NCBI RefSeq assembly: GCF_014218725.1
Contig: NZ_JABBJE010000001.1
Location: 62,001-126,000 of the forward strand
Origin: Brevundimonas huaxiensis
Lineage (GTDB): Bacteria; Pseudomonadota; Alphaproteobacteria; Caulobacterales; Caulobacteraceae
DNA: 64,000 bases
Direction: 5' to 3'
Every line of letters starts with the position of its first letter. Positions within the stretch are counted from its first letter, which is position 1. This document shows, piece by piece, positions 56,526 through 64,000 of this stretch. The position numbers were made by a program, and so were the translations under genes. The notes under the pieces are model-generated. The model saw only the letters and a list, made by a program, of their open reading frames with translations, did no database searches and had not been told where the DNA came from.

Positions 56526-57404
56526 ATGGCCTTCGTTCCTTTCGACGATCGTGACGGCTTCATCTGGGTGAATGGCGATTTCGTCCCCTGGAGGGAAGCG
56601 AAAACGCACGTTCTGACCCATGCCCTTCACTATGGCTCGTCGGTCTTTGAGGGTGAGCGTATGTACGGCGGCGAAATCTTCAAGCTGACGCAACATTCCG
56701 AGCGCCTGAAGCGGTCCGCCAACCTGCTCGATTTCGAGATACCCTACAGCGTCGCTGAAATCGACGCCTTCTGTAAGGAAACCTGCGCCAAGAATGGTCT
56801 GACGGACTGCTATGTGCGTCCCGTCGCCTTCCTCGGCCCGGAACAGACCAGCGTTTCGGCTCTGAACAACAAGGTCCATCTGGCGATCGCCGTGTGGGAC
56901 TGGCCCAGCTATTTCGACCCCGAGGTCAAGGCGCGCGGCCTGCGCCTGGAATGGTCCAAGTGGCGTCGTCCCGATCCGGCGACGGCCCCGACGACAGCCA
57001 AGGCGGCGGGTCTGTACATGATCTGCACCATGTCCAAGAACGCCGCCGAGCGCCGCGGTTTCGCCGACGCCCTGATGCTGGACTGGCGCGGCTATGTCGC
57101 CGAGGCGACCGGCGCCAACGTCTTCTTCGTCAAGGACGGCGTCATCCACACGCCGAACGTCGAGCACATTCTGGACGGCATCACCCGCCAGACCGTGATC
57201 GAGATCGCCCGCGAGAAAGGCATCGAGGTCGTGGTGCGCGAGATTAAGCCGGAAGAGCTGTCGGACTTCACCGAATGCTTCCTGACCGGCACGGCCGTCG
57301 AGGTGACCCCGGTCGCCGAGGTCGGCGAATACCGCTTCACCCCCGGCGCCCTGTCGCTGGACCTGATGGATCACTACGGCAAGCTGGTGCGCGGCCAGCT
57401 GTAA
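56526..57404 (+). CDS. ilvE: Branched-chain amino acid aminotransferase
   Basis: A 292-residue class IV PLP enzyme that aminates the keto acids of valine, isoleucine and leucine. ALHYGSSVFEGERMYGGEIFKLTQHSERLKRSA is the N-terminal domain. The PLP Lys is in TTAKAAGLYMICTMSKNAA near residue 160, with MLDWRGYVAEATGANVFFV and DGITRQTVIEIA after it. It completes the pathway whose other enzymes are encoded at 1-8.5 kb but is 48 kb away on its own. GGGAGA lies upstream of the ATG, and a terminator follows 23 bases after the stop. Confidence 0.95.
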   Translation: MAFVPFDDRDGFIWVNGDFVPWREAKTHVLTHALHYGSSVFEGERMYGGEIFKLTQHSERLKRSANLLDFEIPYSVAEIDAFCKETCAKNGLTDCYVRPVAFLGPEQTSVSALNNKVHLAIAVWDWPSYFDPEVKARGLRLEWSKWRRPDPATAPTTAKAAGLYMICTMSKNAAERRGFADALMLDWRGYVAEATGANVFFVKDGVIHTPNVEHILDGITRQTVIEIAREKGIEVVVREIKPEELSDFTECFLTGTAVEVTPVAEVGEYRFTPGALSLDLMDHYGKLVRGQL

Positions 57405-57427
57405 GCCGAGGCGCGACGACAGGATGA

Positions 57428-57456
57428 GGGCGGTCCCTTAAGGGGCCGCCCTTTTT
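57428..57456 (+). terminator. Rho-independent terminator after ilvE
   Basis: A 10-bp stem (GGGCGGTCCC / GGGGCCGCCC with one T-G pair) around TTAA is followed by TTTTT. Confidence 0.85.
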
Positions 57457-57537
57457 CGTTTCGCTTGCCAGCCGCGTCACTTTGTCCTTGAAGCGAATAG
57501 AAACCGGCAGGCGCGCCGAGTGCGGGGATCGTTTTTC

Positions 57538-58809
57538 ATGTTCAGCCTCCTGAACCTCCAGAGCCTTCTGGGTCTGGTCGTCATCGTCGCGGTCTGCTGG
57601 GCGATCTCGGAGAACCGCAAGGCCTTCCCCTGGCGGCTGACGATCGGCGCGATCCTGGTGCAGGCCGGGCTGGTGCTGGCCCTGTTCGCCATTCCGGGCT
57701 CGCAGGCGGTGCTGGCCGCGGTGACGGGCGCGGTGGATGGTCTGGCGGTGGCGACGACCGAGGGAACGAAGTTCGTCTTCGGCTATCTGGCCGGCGGGGA
57801 CCAACCCTATACGGTCTCGAACCAGGGCGCGCTGTTCACCTTCGCCTTCCAGGTTCTGCCGCTGATCCTGGTGATTTCCGCCCTGTCGGCCCTGCTGTGG
57901 CACTGGAAGATCCTGAAGTGGATCACCCTGGGCTTTGGCTTCCTGTTCCAGAAGACGATGGGTCTGGGCGGCGCCTCGGCCCTGGCGGTCGCGGCCAACA
58001 TCTTCCTGGGCATGATTGAAAGCCCGATCGTGATCCGCGCCTATCTGGACAAGCTGACTCGGTCCGAGATCTTCCTGATGATGGTGGTGGGCCTGGCGAC
58101 GGTCGCCGGTTCGACCATGGTGGCCTATGCGACCATCCTGTCGCCGGTGCTGCCCAATGCGGCGGGCCACGTGCTGGTGGCCTCGATCGTTTCGGCGCCG
58201 GCCGGCGTGCTGCTGGCGCGCATCATCATCCCCGAGAAAGAAGGTATGGGCGGCGCGGTCGCCGACTATGACTCGGCCCTGAAATACGACAGCGCCATCG
58301 ACGCCATCGTCAAAGGCACGTCCGACGGCCTGATGGTCGTGCTGAACATCTCGGCGGTGCTGATCGTGTTCGTGGCCCTGGTCGCCCTGGTCAACGTGAT
58401 GCTGGGCGGGTTTGTGGTGTTCGACGCACCCCTGACCGTCGAGCGGATGCTGGGCTGGATCTTCGCGCCGATCGCCTGGCTGATCGGGGTCGAGTGGAAG
58501 GACGCCGACGTCGCCGGCTGGCTGCTGGGCGTCAAACTGACCCTGACCGAGTTCGTCGCCTTCATCGACCTGGGCAAGGTGCCGGCCGCAGACATGACCG
58601 AGCGCACGCGCATGCTGATGACCTACGCCCTGTGCGGCTTCGCCAATATCGGCTCGGTCGGCATCACCGTCACTGGCCTGTCGGTCCTGATGCCCGAACG
58701 CCGCGAAGAGGTGCTGGGCATGGTCTGGAAAGGCCTGTTCGCCGGCTTTCTGGCCACCTTGATGACCGCGGCCATCGTCGGCGCCATGCCCAGCGTCGTC
58801 TTCGGCTAG
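57538..58809 (+). CDS. nupC: Concentrative nucleoside transporter (NupC/CNT family)
   Basis: A 423-residue inner-membrane protein that imports nucleosides with protons or sodium. Signature segments are GALFTFAFQVLPLILVISALSALLWH, FGFLFQKTMGLGGASALAVAANIFLGMIESPIVIRAYLDKLTRSEIFLMMVVGLATVAGSTMVAYA and the C-terminal YALCGFANIGSVGITVTGLSVLMPERREEV. The ATG at 57538 is chosen over the GTG at 57520 because it has GGGGA upstream and matches the family start. It is a single-gene unit. Confidence 0.93.
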   Translation: MFSLLNLQSLLGLVVIVAVCWAISENRKAFPWRLTIGAILVQAGLVLALFAIPGSQAVLAAVTGAVDGLAVATTEGTKFVFGYLAGGDQPYTVSNQGALFTFAFQVLPLILVISALSALLWHWKILKWITLGFGFLFQKTMGLGGASALAVAANIFLGMIESPIVIRAYLDKLTRSEIFLMMVVGLATVAGSTMVAYATILSPVLPNAAGHVLVASIVSAPAGVLLARIIIPEKEGMGGAVADYDSALKYDSAIDAIVKGTSDGLMVVLNISAVLIVFVALVALVNVMLGGFVVFDAPLTVERMLGWIFAPIAWLIGVEWKDADVAGWLLGVKLTLTEFVAFIDLGKVPAADMTERTRMLMTYALCGFANIGSVGITVTGLSVLMPERREEVLGMVWKGLFAGFLATLMTAAIVGAMPSVVFG

Positions 58810-58816
58810 GACACGC

Positions 58817-59248
58817 TCAGCGCGGCGTGAATTTGCGGATGACGCCGGAGAAGGTCATCAGCAGGCGCTCGCCGGTATTGATCTGACCCCGCACGAAGAT
58901 CAGGCTCTTGCCCGCTTTGGTGACTTGGCCGGTGGCCTCGATCAGTTCGCCGACATAGCCCCCGTCGATGAAGGTGGAGTCTAGTTGGACCGTGACGCCC
59001 GAGGCGCCCTCCATCTCCTGATAGGCGATCTGGAACATGGCGATATCGGCGAAGGTCATCAGGCAGCCGCCGTGCATTCGCCCGCCTGCGTTCATATGCT
59101 TCTGCTCGGCGCGGAAGGCGCAGCGCATGTGCCCGTCGGGATCCGGCTTGCCGTAGAAGGGGCCGACCACCGTGTCGAAGGTGTCGTGCAGATCATAGGT
59201 CTGCCAGCCGGCGAACTCGCCTTCGGTGATGGTGATTTTCTTGGGCAT
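58817..59248 (-). CDS. PaaI-type hotdog-fold thioesterase
   Basis: A 143-residue single hotdog domain. NAGGRMHGGCLMTFADIAMFQIAYQ is the catalytic helix region of the PaaI/4HBT group, and VTVQLDSTFIDGGYVGELIEATGQVTKAGKSLIFVRGQI the beta-sheet core. Such proteins hydrolyse acyl-CoA esters; the substrate is not evident. It runs convergent to nupC with a 7-base gap and divergent from the next small gene. Confidence 0.85.
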   Translation of the reverse strand: MPKKITITEGEFAGWQTYDLHDTFDTVVGPFYGKPDPDGHMRCAFRAEQKHMNAGGRMHGGCLMTFADIAMFQIAYQEMEGASGVTVQLDSTFIDGGYVGELIEATGQVTKAGKSLIFVRGQINTGERLLMTFSGVIRKFTPR

Positions 59249-59295
59249 GCAGACTCGGCCTTACTTCTGGGCGTGCGTTGCAGCATATAGGCGCA

Positions 59296-59598
59296 ATGAG
59301 CGACCCGATCGAAACCGCAATCCTGAACAAAATCGCCGCGCTTGAGCCCGGCAAGAGCATTGAGCCGGCGGAAGTGGCTAAAGAGCTACAGCCCGAGCAG
59401 TGGCAGCGCATGCTGCCCAAGGTTCGCGCGGCCGCTCTGGGCTTGATGCGCCAGGGCAAGCTGACCATCACCAAGAAGGGAAAGGCGATCGATCCGGACA
59501 ATTTCCGTGGCGTCACACGCCTGCGTCAGGCGACCGAGGAAGAAACGGCCCTGGCGTTGAGCCGCCGTCCGCCGGTCGCCGAGGGCGATGACGACTGA
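59296..59598 (+). CDS. Small DUF3253-type protein
   Basis: A 100-residue protein (DPIETAILNKIAALEPGKSIEPAEVAKELQPEQWQRMLPKVRAAALGLMRQGKLTITKKGKAIDPDNFRGVTRLR). It reads as a small winged-helix-like domain and matches what I know of the DUF3253 family; no function is established. The ATG at 59296 is preferred over a TTG at 59278. It overlaps the glycosylase gene by 11 bases, which links it by position to DNA repair, though this could be chance. Confidence 0.75.
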   Translation: MSDPIETAILNKIAALEPGKSIEPAEVAKELQPEQWQRMLPKVRAAALGLMRQGKLTITKKGKAIDPDNFRGVTRLRQATEEETALALSRRPPVAEGDDD

Positions 59599-60229
59599 TC
59601 TCCAGGATATCCTGAACGACATCCGCGCCTGTCGCGCCTGCGCGGGCGTCCTGCCGCACACCCCGCGCCCGGTGGTGCGGGTCTTTCCCGAAACGCGGCT
59701 GCTGATCTGCGGCCAGGCGCCGGGGCGACGCGTCCATGAGAGCGGCCTGCCGTTCACGGATCCCTCAGGCGATCGTCTTCGTGACTGGATGGGCGTGGAT
59801 TATGAGACTTTCTACGCCGACCCGCGCATCGGGGTGGCGGCCCAGGCCTTCTGCTATCCGGGCACTGCGCCAAAGGGTGGCGACTATCCGCCGCCGACAC
59901 GCTGCGCGGAACTGTGGCGACCGCAATTGCTGGACGCCCTGCCGCAGATGGAGCTGACCCTGCTGGTCGGCGGCTATGCGCAGGCGTGGGCGCTGGGCGA
60001 CAGGGCCAAACGGACCATGACCGAAACGGTGCGGGCGTGGCGTGAGTATGCGCCGGACTTGCTGGTGCTGCCGCATCCGTCGTGGCGCAATACGGCCTGG
60101 CTGAAAAAGAATCCGTGGTTCGAGACGGAGGTGCTTCCCTATCTGCGGGAACGCGTTCGGCGCATTCTGACTTCTGCAAATCCGGCGGCCGTTCGCTCCT
60201 GCGAGACGGACTTGCCGGTGGTATCGTGA
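59588..60229 (+). CDS. Uracil-DNA glycosylase superfamily protein
   Basis: A 213-residue protein. Motif A is LLICGQAPGRRVHESGLPFTDPSGDRLRDWMG and motif B is VLPHPSWRN, both typical of the superfamily. Cysteines at about 15, 18, 89 and 106 are spaced as in family 4 enzymes that hold a 4Fe-4S cluster, so a cluster is possible. It probably removes uracil or a related base from DNA, but many members of this branch are uncharacterised. It overlaps the DUF3253-type gene by 11 bases. Confidence 0.82.
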   Translation: MTTDLQDILNDIRACRACAGVLPHTPRPVVRVFPETRLLICGQAPGRRVHESGLPFTDPSGDRLRDWMGVDYETFYADPRIGVAAQAFCYPGTAPKGGDYPPPTRCAELWRPQLLDALPQMELTLLVGGYAQAWALGDRAKRTMTETVRAWREYAPDLLVLPHPSWRNTAWLKKNPWFETEVLPYLRERVRRILTSANPAAVRSCETDLPVVS

Positions 60230-60245
60230 GCGCTGCTTGGGACAC

Positions 60246-61271
60246 ATGGCCTTGATCGCCTCCAGACTTACGCCGCTGGCCGCCGCTTTCGTTCTGTCGG
60301 CCTGCGGCGCGCCCCACATTCAGCCGCCGTTGACGCCGCCGCCGGGCTTTGTCGGCGCCCATGTCGAGGATCGCGCCCTGGTCATGTCGGACGGCGCGCG
60401 CCTGCCGTATCTGCACTGGGGGCCAAAGGATGGGGCACCTTGGGCGGTGATCGTGGCCCTGCACGGCATGAACGATCACGACGCCAGCTTCCGCTTGGCC
60501 GGACCCTGGTGGGCCGAGCAGGGGATCGAGACCTGGTCCTACGACCAGCGTGGCTTCGGCGGGGCGCCGGGGCGGGGCGAGTGGGCGGGGCAGCAGCGGA
60601 TGACCGATGATCTGCGCGAGATCACCGCCATGGCCCGCGCCCGCTATCCCCATGCCGTCATCGCCGTTGTGGGCGAGAGCATGGGCGGGTCTGTGACGGC
60701 GGCGGCTTTCGGCTCCGATAATCCCCCGGATGCGGACCGGATCGTGCTGCTGGCCCCCGGCGTGTGGGGCTGGTCGACGCAAGGACCGTTGAACAGCACA
60801 GCGCTGAACATCGCAGCGCGGGCGCTGGGCGACGTGGCGCTGGAACCGCCTGAGTTCATCACCCGCGACATCCACGCCTCATCCAATACGCTGGAGCTCA
60901 TCCGCAACGGGCGCGATCCGAGGAGCATCCTCGCAACCCGGTTCGACACGGTCTATGGGCTGGTCGATCTGATGGAGGCCTCGTCGCGCAGCCTGGGCCG
61001 CATCCGGGGCGACGCCATCCTGATGTACGGCGCCCACGACGAGGTGGTGAAGAAGGGGCCGATGAAGCTGGCGCTGGAGCGTGCCGAGCGGGAGGGCGGG
61101 ACGCTGCGGACCGCCTGGTATCCGAACGGCTGGCATCTGCTGAACCGCGATCTGGACGCCGAGATCGTCTATCGTGACGTCGTCTCGTGGTTGAGAGACC
61201 CGAAAGCCCCCTTGCCGTCCCGTGCGCCGGCGGTCTTGCCGCAGCTTCAGGCGGGCGGGGCGCGCCCTTAA
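60246..61271 (+). CDS. Lipoprotein alpha/beta-hydrolase (lysophospholipase-like)
   Basis: A 341-residue protein. The ATG at 60246 starts a lipoprotein signal (MALIASRLTPLAAAFVLSACGAP, lipobox LSAC). The fold has VIVALHGMNDHDASFRLAGPWWAEQGIETWSYDQRGFGGAPG, the nucleophile elbow VGESMGGSVTAA, and a C-terminal NGWHLLNRD with the likely His. This is the PldB/monoacylglycerol-lipase type. It should act at the membrane surface on lipid or ester substrates. Its stop codon lies inside the CtrA box of fliF. Confidence 0.85.
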   Translation: MALIASRLTPLAAAFVLSACGAPHIQPPLTPPPGFVGAHVEDRALVMSDGARLPYLHWGPKDGAPWAVIVALHGMNDHDASFRLAGPWWAEQGIETWSYDQRGFGGAPGRGEWAGQQRMTDDLREITAMARARYPHAVIAVVGESMGGSVTAAAFGSDNPPDADRIVLLAPGVWGWSTQGPLNSTALNIAARALGDVALEPPEFITRDIHASSNTLELIRNGRDPRSILATRFDTVYGLVDLMEASSRSLGRIRGDAILMYGAHDEVVKKGPMKLALERAEREGGTLRTAWYPNGWHLLNRDLDAEIVYRDVVSWLRDPKAPLPSRAPAVLPQLQAGGARP

Positions 61272-61283
61272 GCGGGTCTTAAC
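61268..61283 (+). promoter_or_regulatory. CtrA box upstream of fliF
   Basis: TTAA-N7-TTAAC, a full match to the CtrA consensus, 78 bases before the fliF start. CtrA is known to activate the fliF operon in Caulobacter. Binding here is inferred from the match and position. Confidence 0.72.
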
Positions 61284-61360
61284 GCGACGTTTACCATCCA
61301 GGCGGCATTTTCTGCCTAGCGGGGCGTTCGTGTCTCCCGCGAGTACGGGGGCGGGGACGC

Positions 61361-63001
61361 GTGGGCGGCTTCACAGCGGCGTTGCAGAAGTTCGGGATCG
61401 GCCGTCTGGCTGCGGTCCTCGGCGTCGCCGCGGGCGTGGCCGCCGTGCTGGTCGCCATCATGCTGCGCATGGGCCAGGCGCCGGACGCGCTTCTCTATTC
61501 CAACCTGGATCTGCGCGAAGCCAGCGAGATCACCGCCGCCCTGGACCAGGCCGGCATCAAATATTCGTCCAAGGGCGACGGCTCGACCATCATGGTCAAC
61601 CGCGACGAGGTCGGCACGGCGCGGATGCTGGTCGCGGGCAAGGGTTTGGTCACGTCCGGATCGGTTGGTTACGAGTTGTTCGACAGCCAGTCGGTGCTGG
61701 GCCAGACCGAGTTCCAGCAGCAGTTGAACGAACAGCGCGCCCTGCAAGGCGAACTGTCGCGCACCATCATGTCCATGCGCGGCATCACGGCAGCCCGCGT
61801 GCACATCACCATGCCGCGCCGCGAGATGTTCACCTCGGCCGCCGGCGAACCGACCGCCGCCGTTCTGGTGGGGTTAGGCGGGCGTGACCTGACCAGCGAT
61901 CAGGTGCGGGCGATCCGCAACCTGGTGGCCTCGTCTGTGCCGAACCTGAAGCCCGACCGCGTCACCGTGGCGGACCAGACGAACCGCACCCTAGCGGCCG
62001 GCAGCGACGACGGAACCTTCACCTCGGCCTCCGCCGCCGAGGCCAAGGGCAATACCGAGAGCCAGCTTCAGGCCCGCATCAAGGATATCGTCGAAGGCGT
62101 CGTCGGCGCCGGCGCCGCCCGTGTTCAGGTGACGGCCGACATCGACCAGAGCCGCGCCACAACGCAGGAAGAGAAGTTCGATCCCGATGGTCAGGTCGTC
62201 CGCTCGACGACGACCAACGGCTCGCAATCCGCAGACAACAGCGCCCAGCCCGACGGCGGCGTGACTGCGACGAACAACATCCCCGGCGGGGCTGCGCCCG
62301 GCGCGACGCCGGCCGGTTCGACCAACTCGGAAAACGCCGAGACGACCAACTACGAAATCTCCAAGACCACCACGACCACGACCAAGGAGCCGGGCGAGGT
62401 GAAGAAGCTGGCCGTCGCCGTCGCGGTCGACGGCAAGTGGACGCCGGCCAAGGACGGCAAGGGCGAGCCGACCTATGCGCCGCGCACGGCCGAGGAGATC
62501 GCCCAGATCAAGTCGCTGGTCGCCGCCGCCGCCGGCATCGACGAGGCACGCGGCGACAAGATCGAGGTCATCAACGTCCGCTTCAATCACGACACCGGCA
62601 TCGAGGGCGGTCTGGACGGCAAGTCGTCGCTGCTGGACTTCTCCAAGAACGACATCATGCGTTTCGTCGAACTGGGCATCCTGACGGTCGTCGCCTTTCT
62701 GCTGATCTTCTTCGTGCTGCGTCCTCTGCTGAAGACGGCGGCCGGCGGCGGGGCCAATTTGCCGGCGCTGGCGGGCGCCAACGGCGTGCCGGTCACGACC
62801 GTGGCGACCACGGTGATCGGCCCGGACGGCCAACCTCAGCTGGTGCAGCTGCCGGCGCCCAGCGAGATGGAACAGAAGATCGACATCGCCCGCATCGAGG
62901 GCCAGGTGAAGGCGTCGTCGGTCAAGAAGGTCGCCGACTTCGTTCAGTCGCATCCCGATGATGCGGCCGGCATTCTGCGGTCCTGGGTGGCCGAAGGCTG
63001 A
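61361..63001 (+). CDS. fliF: Flagellar MS-ring protein FliF
   Basis: A 546-residue inner-membrane ring protein, the base of the flagellum. The first membrane helix ([20 protein letters not shown]) is near 15-35. The YscJ-like ring domains follow: [28 protein letters not shown] and [38 protein letters not shown] Gly/Thr-rich loop lies around 290-340. The second helix ([19 protein letters not shown]) is near 437-455, and the C-terminal tail ([23 protein letters not shown]) is the FliG-binding part. The start is GTG at 61361 with GGGGA upstream. It overlaps fliG by one base. Confidence 0.95.
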   Translation: MGGFTAALQKFGIGRLAAVLGVAAGVAAVLVAIMLRMGQAPDALLYSNLDLREASEITAALDQAGIKYSSKGDGSTIMVNRDEVGTARMLVAGKGLVTSGSVGYELFDSQSVLGQTEFQQQLNEQRALQGELSRTIMSMRGITAARVHITMPRREMFTSAAGEPTAAVLVGLGGRDLTSDQVRAIRNLVASSVPNLKPDRVTVADQTNRTLAAGSDDGTFTSASAAEAKGNTESQLQARIKDIVEGVVGAGAARVQVTADIDQSRATTQEEKFDPDGQVVRSTTTNGSQSADNSAQPDGGVTATNNIPGGAAPGATPAGSTNSENAETTNYEISKTTTTTTKEPGEVKKLAVAVAVDGKWTPAKDGKGEPTYAPRTAEEIAQIKSLVAAAAGIDEARGDKIEVINVRFNHDTGIEGGLDGKSSLLDFSKNDIMRFVELGILTVVAFLLIFFVLRPLLKTAAGGGANLPALAGANGVPVTTVATTVIGPDGQPQLVQLPAPSEMEQKIDIARIEGQVKASSVKKVADFVQSHPDDAAGILRSWVAEG

Positions 63002-64000
63002 TGGCGAAGCTGGTCAACAAGAAGGCATCGATCGACGATCCCAACAAGCTGTCGGGACCGGAGAAGGCCGCCGTCATCCTGCTGGCGTTGGGCGAAGAGC
63101 ATACCGCCCTGTGGGAGCGGCTGGACGACGACGAGGTCAAGGAAATCTCCCAGGCCATGGCGACCCTGGGCAACGTCAGCGCCGAGGCCGTCGAGGCCCT
63201 GATGATCGAGTTCGTCTCGGGCCTGTCCGGTTCGGGCTCGGTCATGGGCAGCTACGAGCAGACTCAAAAGCTGCTGGCCGCCTTCCTGCCCAAGGATCGC
63301 GTCGATGGCCTGATGGAAGAGATCCGGGGTCCGGCTGGTCGCACCATGTGGGACAAGCTGGGCAATGTGAACGAGGCTGTTCTCGCCAACTATCTGAAGA
63401 ACGAATACCCCCAGACCGTCGCCGTCATCCTGTCCAAGGTGCGTTCGGACCACGCCGCCCGCGTCCTGACCAGCCTGCCGGAAGACTTCGCCCTGGAATG
63501 TGTTCAGCGGATGCTGCGCATGGAGCCCGTGCAGCGCGAAATCCTGGACAAGATCGAGGCCACTCTGCGCACCGAGTTTATGTCCAACTTGGCGCGGACC
63601 TCCAAGCGCGACAGCCACGAGATGATGGCGGACATCTTCAACAGCTTCGACCGCCAGACCGAGGCCCGCTTCATCGGCGCGCTGGAAGAGCGTAATCGCG
63701 AGTCGGCCGAACGCATTCGCGCCCTGATGTTCGTCTTCGAAGACCTGTCCAAGCTGGACCCGGGCGGGGTGCAGACCCTGCTGCGCGCCGTGGACAAGGA
63801 TTCGCTGGGCCTGGCGATGAAGGGCGCGTCGGAAGGGCTGCGCGAGATGTTCTTCTCCAACATGTCCGAACGCGCGTCCAAGATCATGCGCGAGGACATG
63901 GAGTCGATGGGTCCGGTGCGTCTGAAGGACGTGGACGCCGCCCAGATGGCCATGGTCCAGGTCGCCAAGGATCTGGCCGCCAAGGGCGACATCATGCTGG
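63001..64000 (+). CDS. fliG: Flagellar motor switch protein FliG (3' end outside window)
   Basis: The frame opens at the ATG that overlaps the fliF stop (TGATG) and stays open to the last base of the window, giving about 333 residues; only the end is missing. FliG joins the MS ring to the C ring and couples stator force to rotation. Visible are [30 protein letters not shown] (FliF-binding domain), [32 protein letters not shown] (middle EHPQ-like domain, here EYPQ) and [50 protein letters not shown] with the charged motor helix. Confidence 0.95.
   Translation, partial: MAKLVNKKASIDDPNKLSGPEKAAVILLALGEEHTALWERLDDDEVKEISQAMATLGNVSAEAVEALMIEFVSGLSGSGSVMGSYEQTQKLLAAFLPKDRVDGLMEEIRGPAGRTMWDKLGNVNEAVLANYLKNEYPQTVAVILSKVRSDHAARVLTSLPEDFALECVQRMLRMEPVQREILDKIEATLRTEFMSNLARTSKRDSHEMMADIFNSFDRQTEARFIGALEERNRESAERIRALMFVFEDLSKLDPGGVQTLLRAVDKDSLGLAMKGASEGLREMFFSNMSERASKIMREDMESMGPVRLKDVDAAQMAMVQVAKDLAAKGDIML

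Overview
The window is about 64 kb of high-GC chromosome, densely packed with genes on both strands. It looks like an alphaproteobacterium of the Caulobacterales, most likely Brevundimonas or a close relative. The evidence is a murC-murB-ddl-ftsQ-ftsA/ftsZ/lpxC series, CtrA-type TTAA-N7-TTAA boxes in front of ftsZ and fliF, two large TonB-dependent receptors, a glycan-utilisation locus of the Caulobacter/Xanthomonas kind, and the neighbour set ubiK / lgt-midA-pgeF / ybjN-proC. The genus is inferred from gene content, not from a marker-gene comparison.

Region by region. (1) 1-8513: one tightly packed branched-chain amino acid operon, ilvD (5' end outside the window)-ilvC-ilvB-ilvM-leuA-leuC-leuD-leuB, with several overlapping genes; ilvE lies separately at 56.5 kb. 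(2) 8731-10836: ammonium channel amtB followed by a TorF-type outer-membrane protein. (3) 10896-26936: a maltodextrin/starch locus. A secreted alpha-amylase, a TonB-dependent receptor, exported GH97 and GH15 glucosidases, a maltose-type MFS transporter, a cytoplasmic GH13 glucosidase, a FucP-type hexose transporter, an exported esterase-like hydrolase and a LacI-type regulator together make a complete route from polymer to glucose. Three similar TGCA...TGCA sites, each 50-56 bp upstream of a start codon, are candidate operators. (4) 27006-33661: a TetR regulator divergent from a three-gene RND efflux pump, with a perfect inverted repeat between them. (5) 33741-35828: a large-subunit catalase. 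(6) 36010-49193: cell-wall and division genes, interrupted by an unknown membrane-protein gene (between murC and murB) and by a very large TonB-dependent receptor gene (between ftsA and ftsZ). (7) 49190-61271: housekeeping genes including pgeF, midA, lgt, ubiK, ybjN, proC, an EnvZ/OmpR-type two-component system, ilvE, a nucleoside transporter, a thioesterase, a uracil-DNA glycosylase-like protein and a lipoprotein hydrolase. (8) 61361-64000: fliF and the start of fliG, the flagellar MS-ring and switch genes, behind a consensus CtrA box.

Most of the window is recognisable core genome. I found no phage, insertion sequence, CRISPR array, tRNA, rRNA or clear novel defence system. The best leads are the receptor gene lodged between ftsA and ftsZ, the leuA gene without its regulatory domain inside an unusually complete operon, the shared operator-like motif of the maltodextrin locus, the TetR operator, and a few small unknown genes. 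No stretch longer than about 300 bases lacks a gene.
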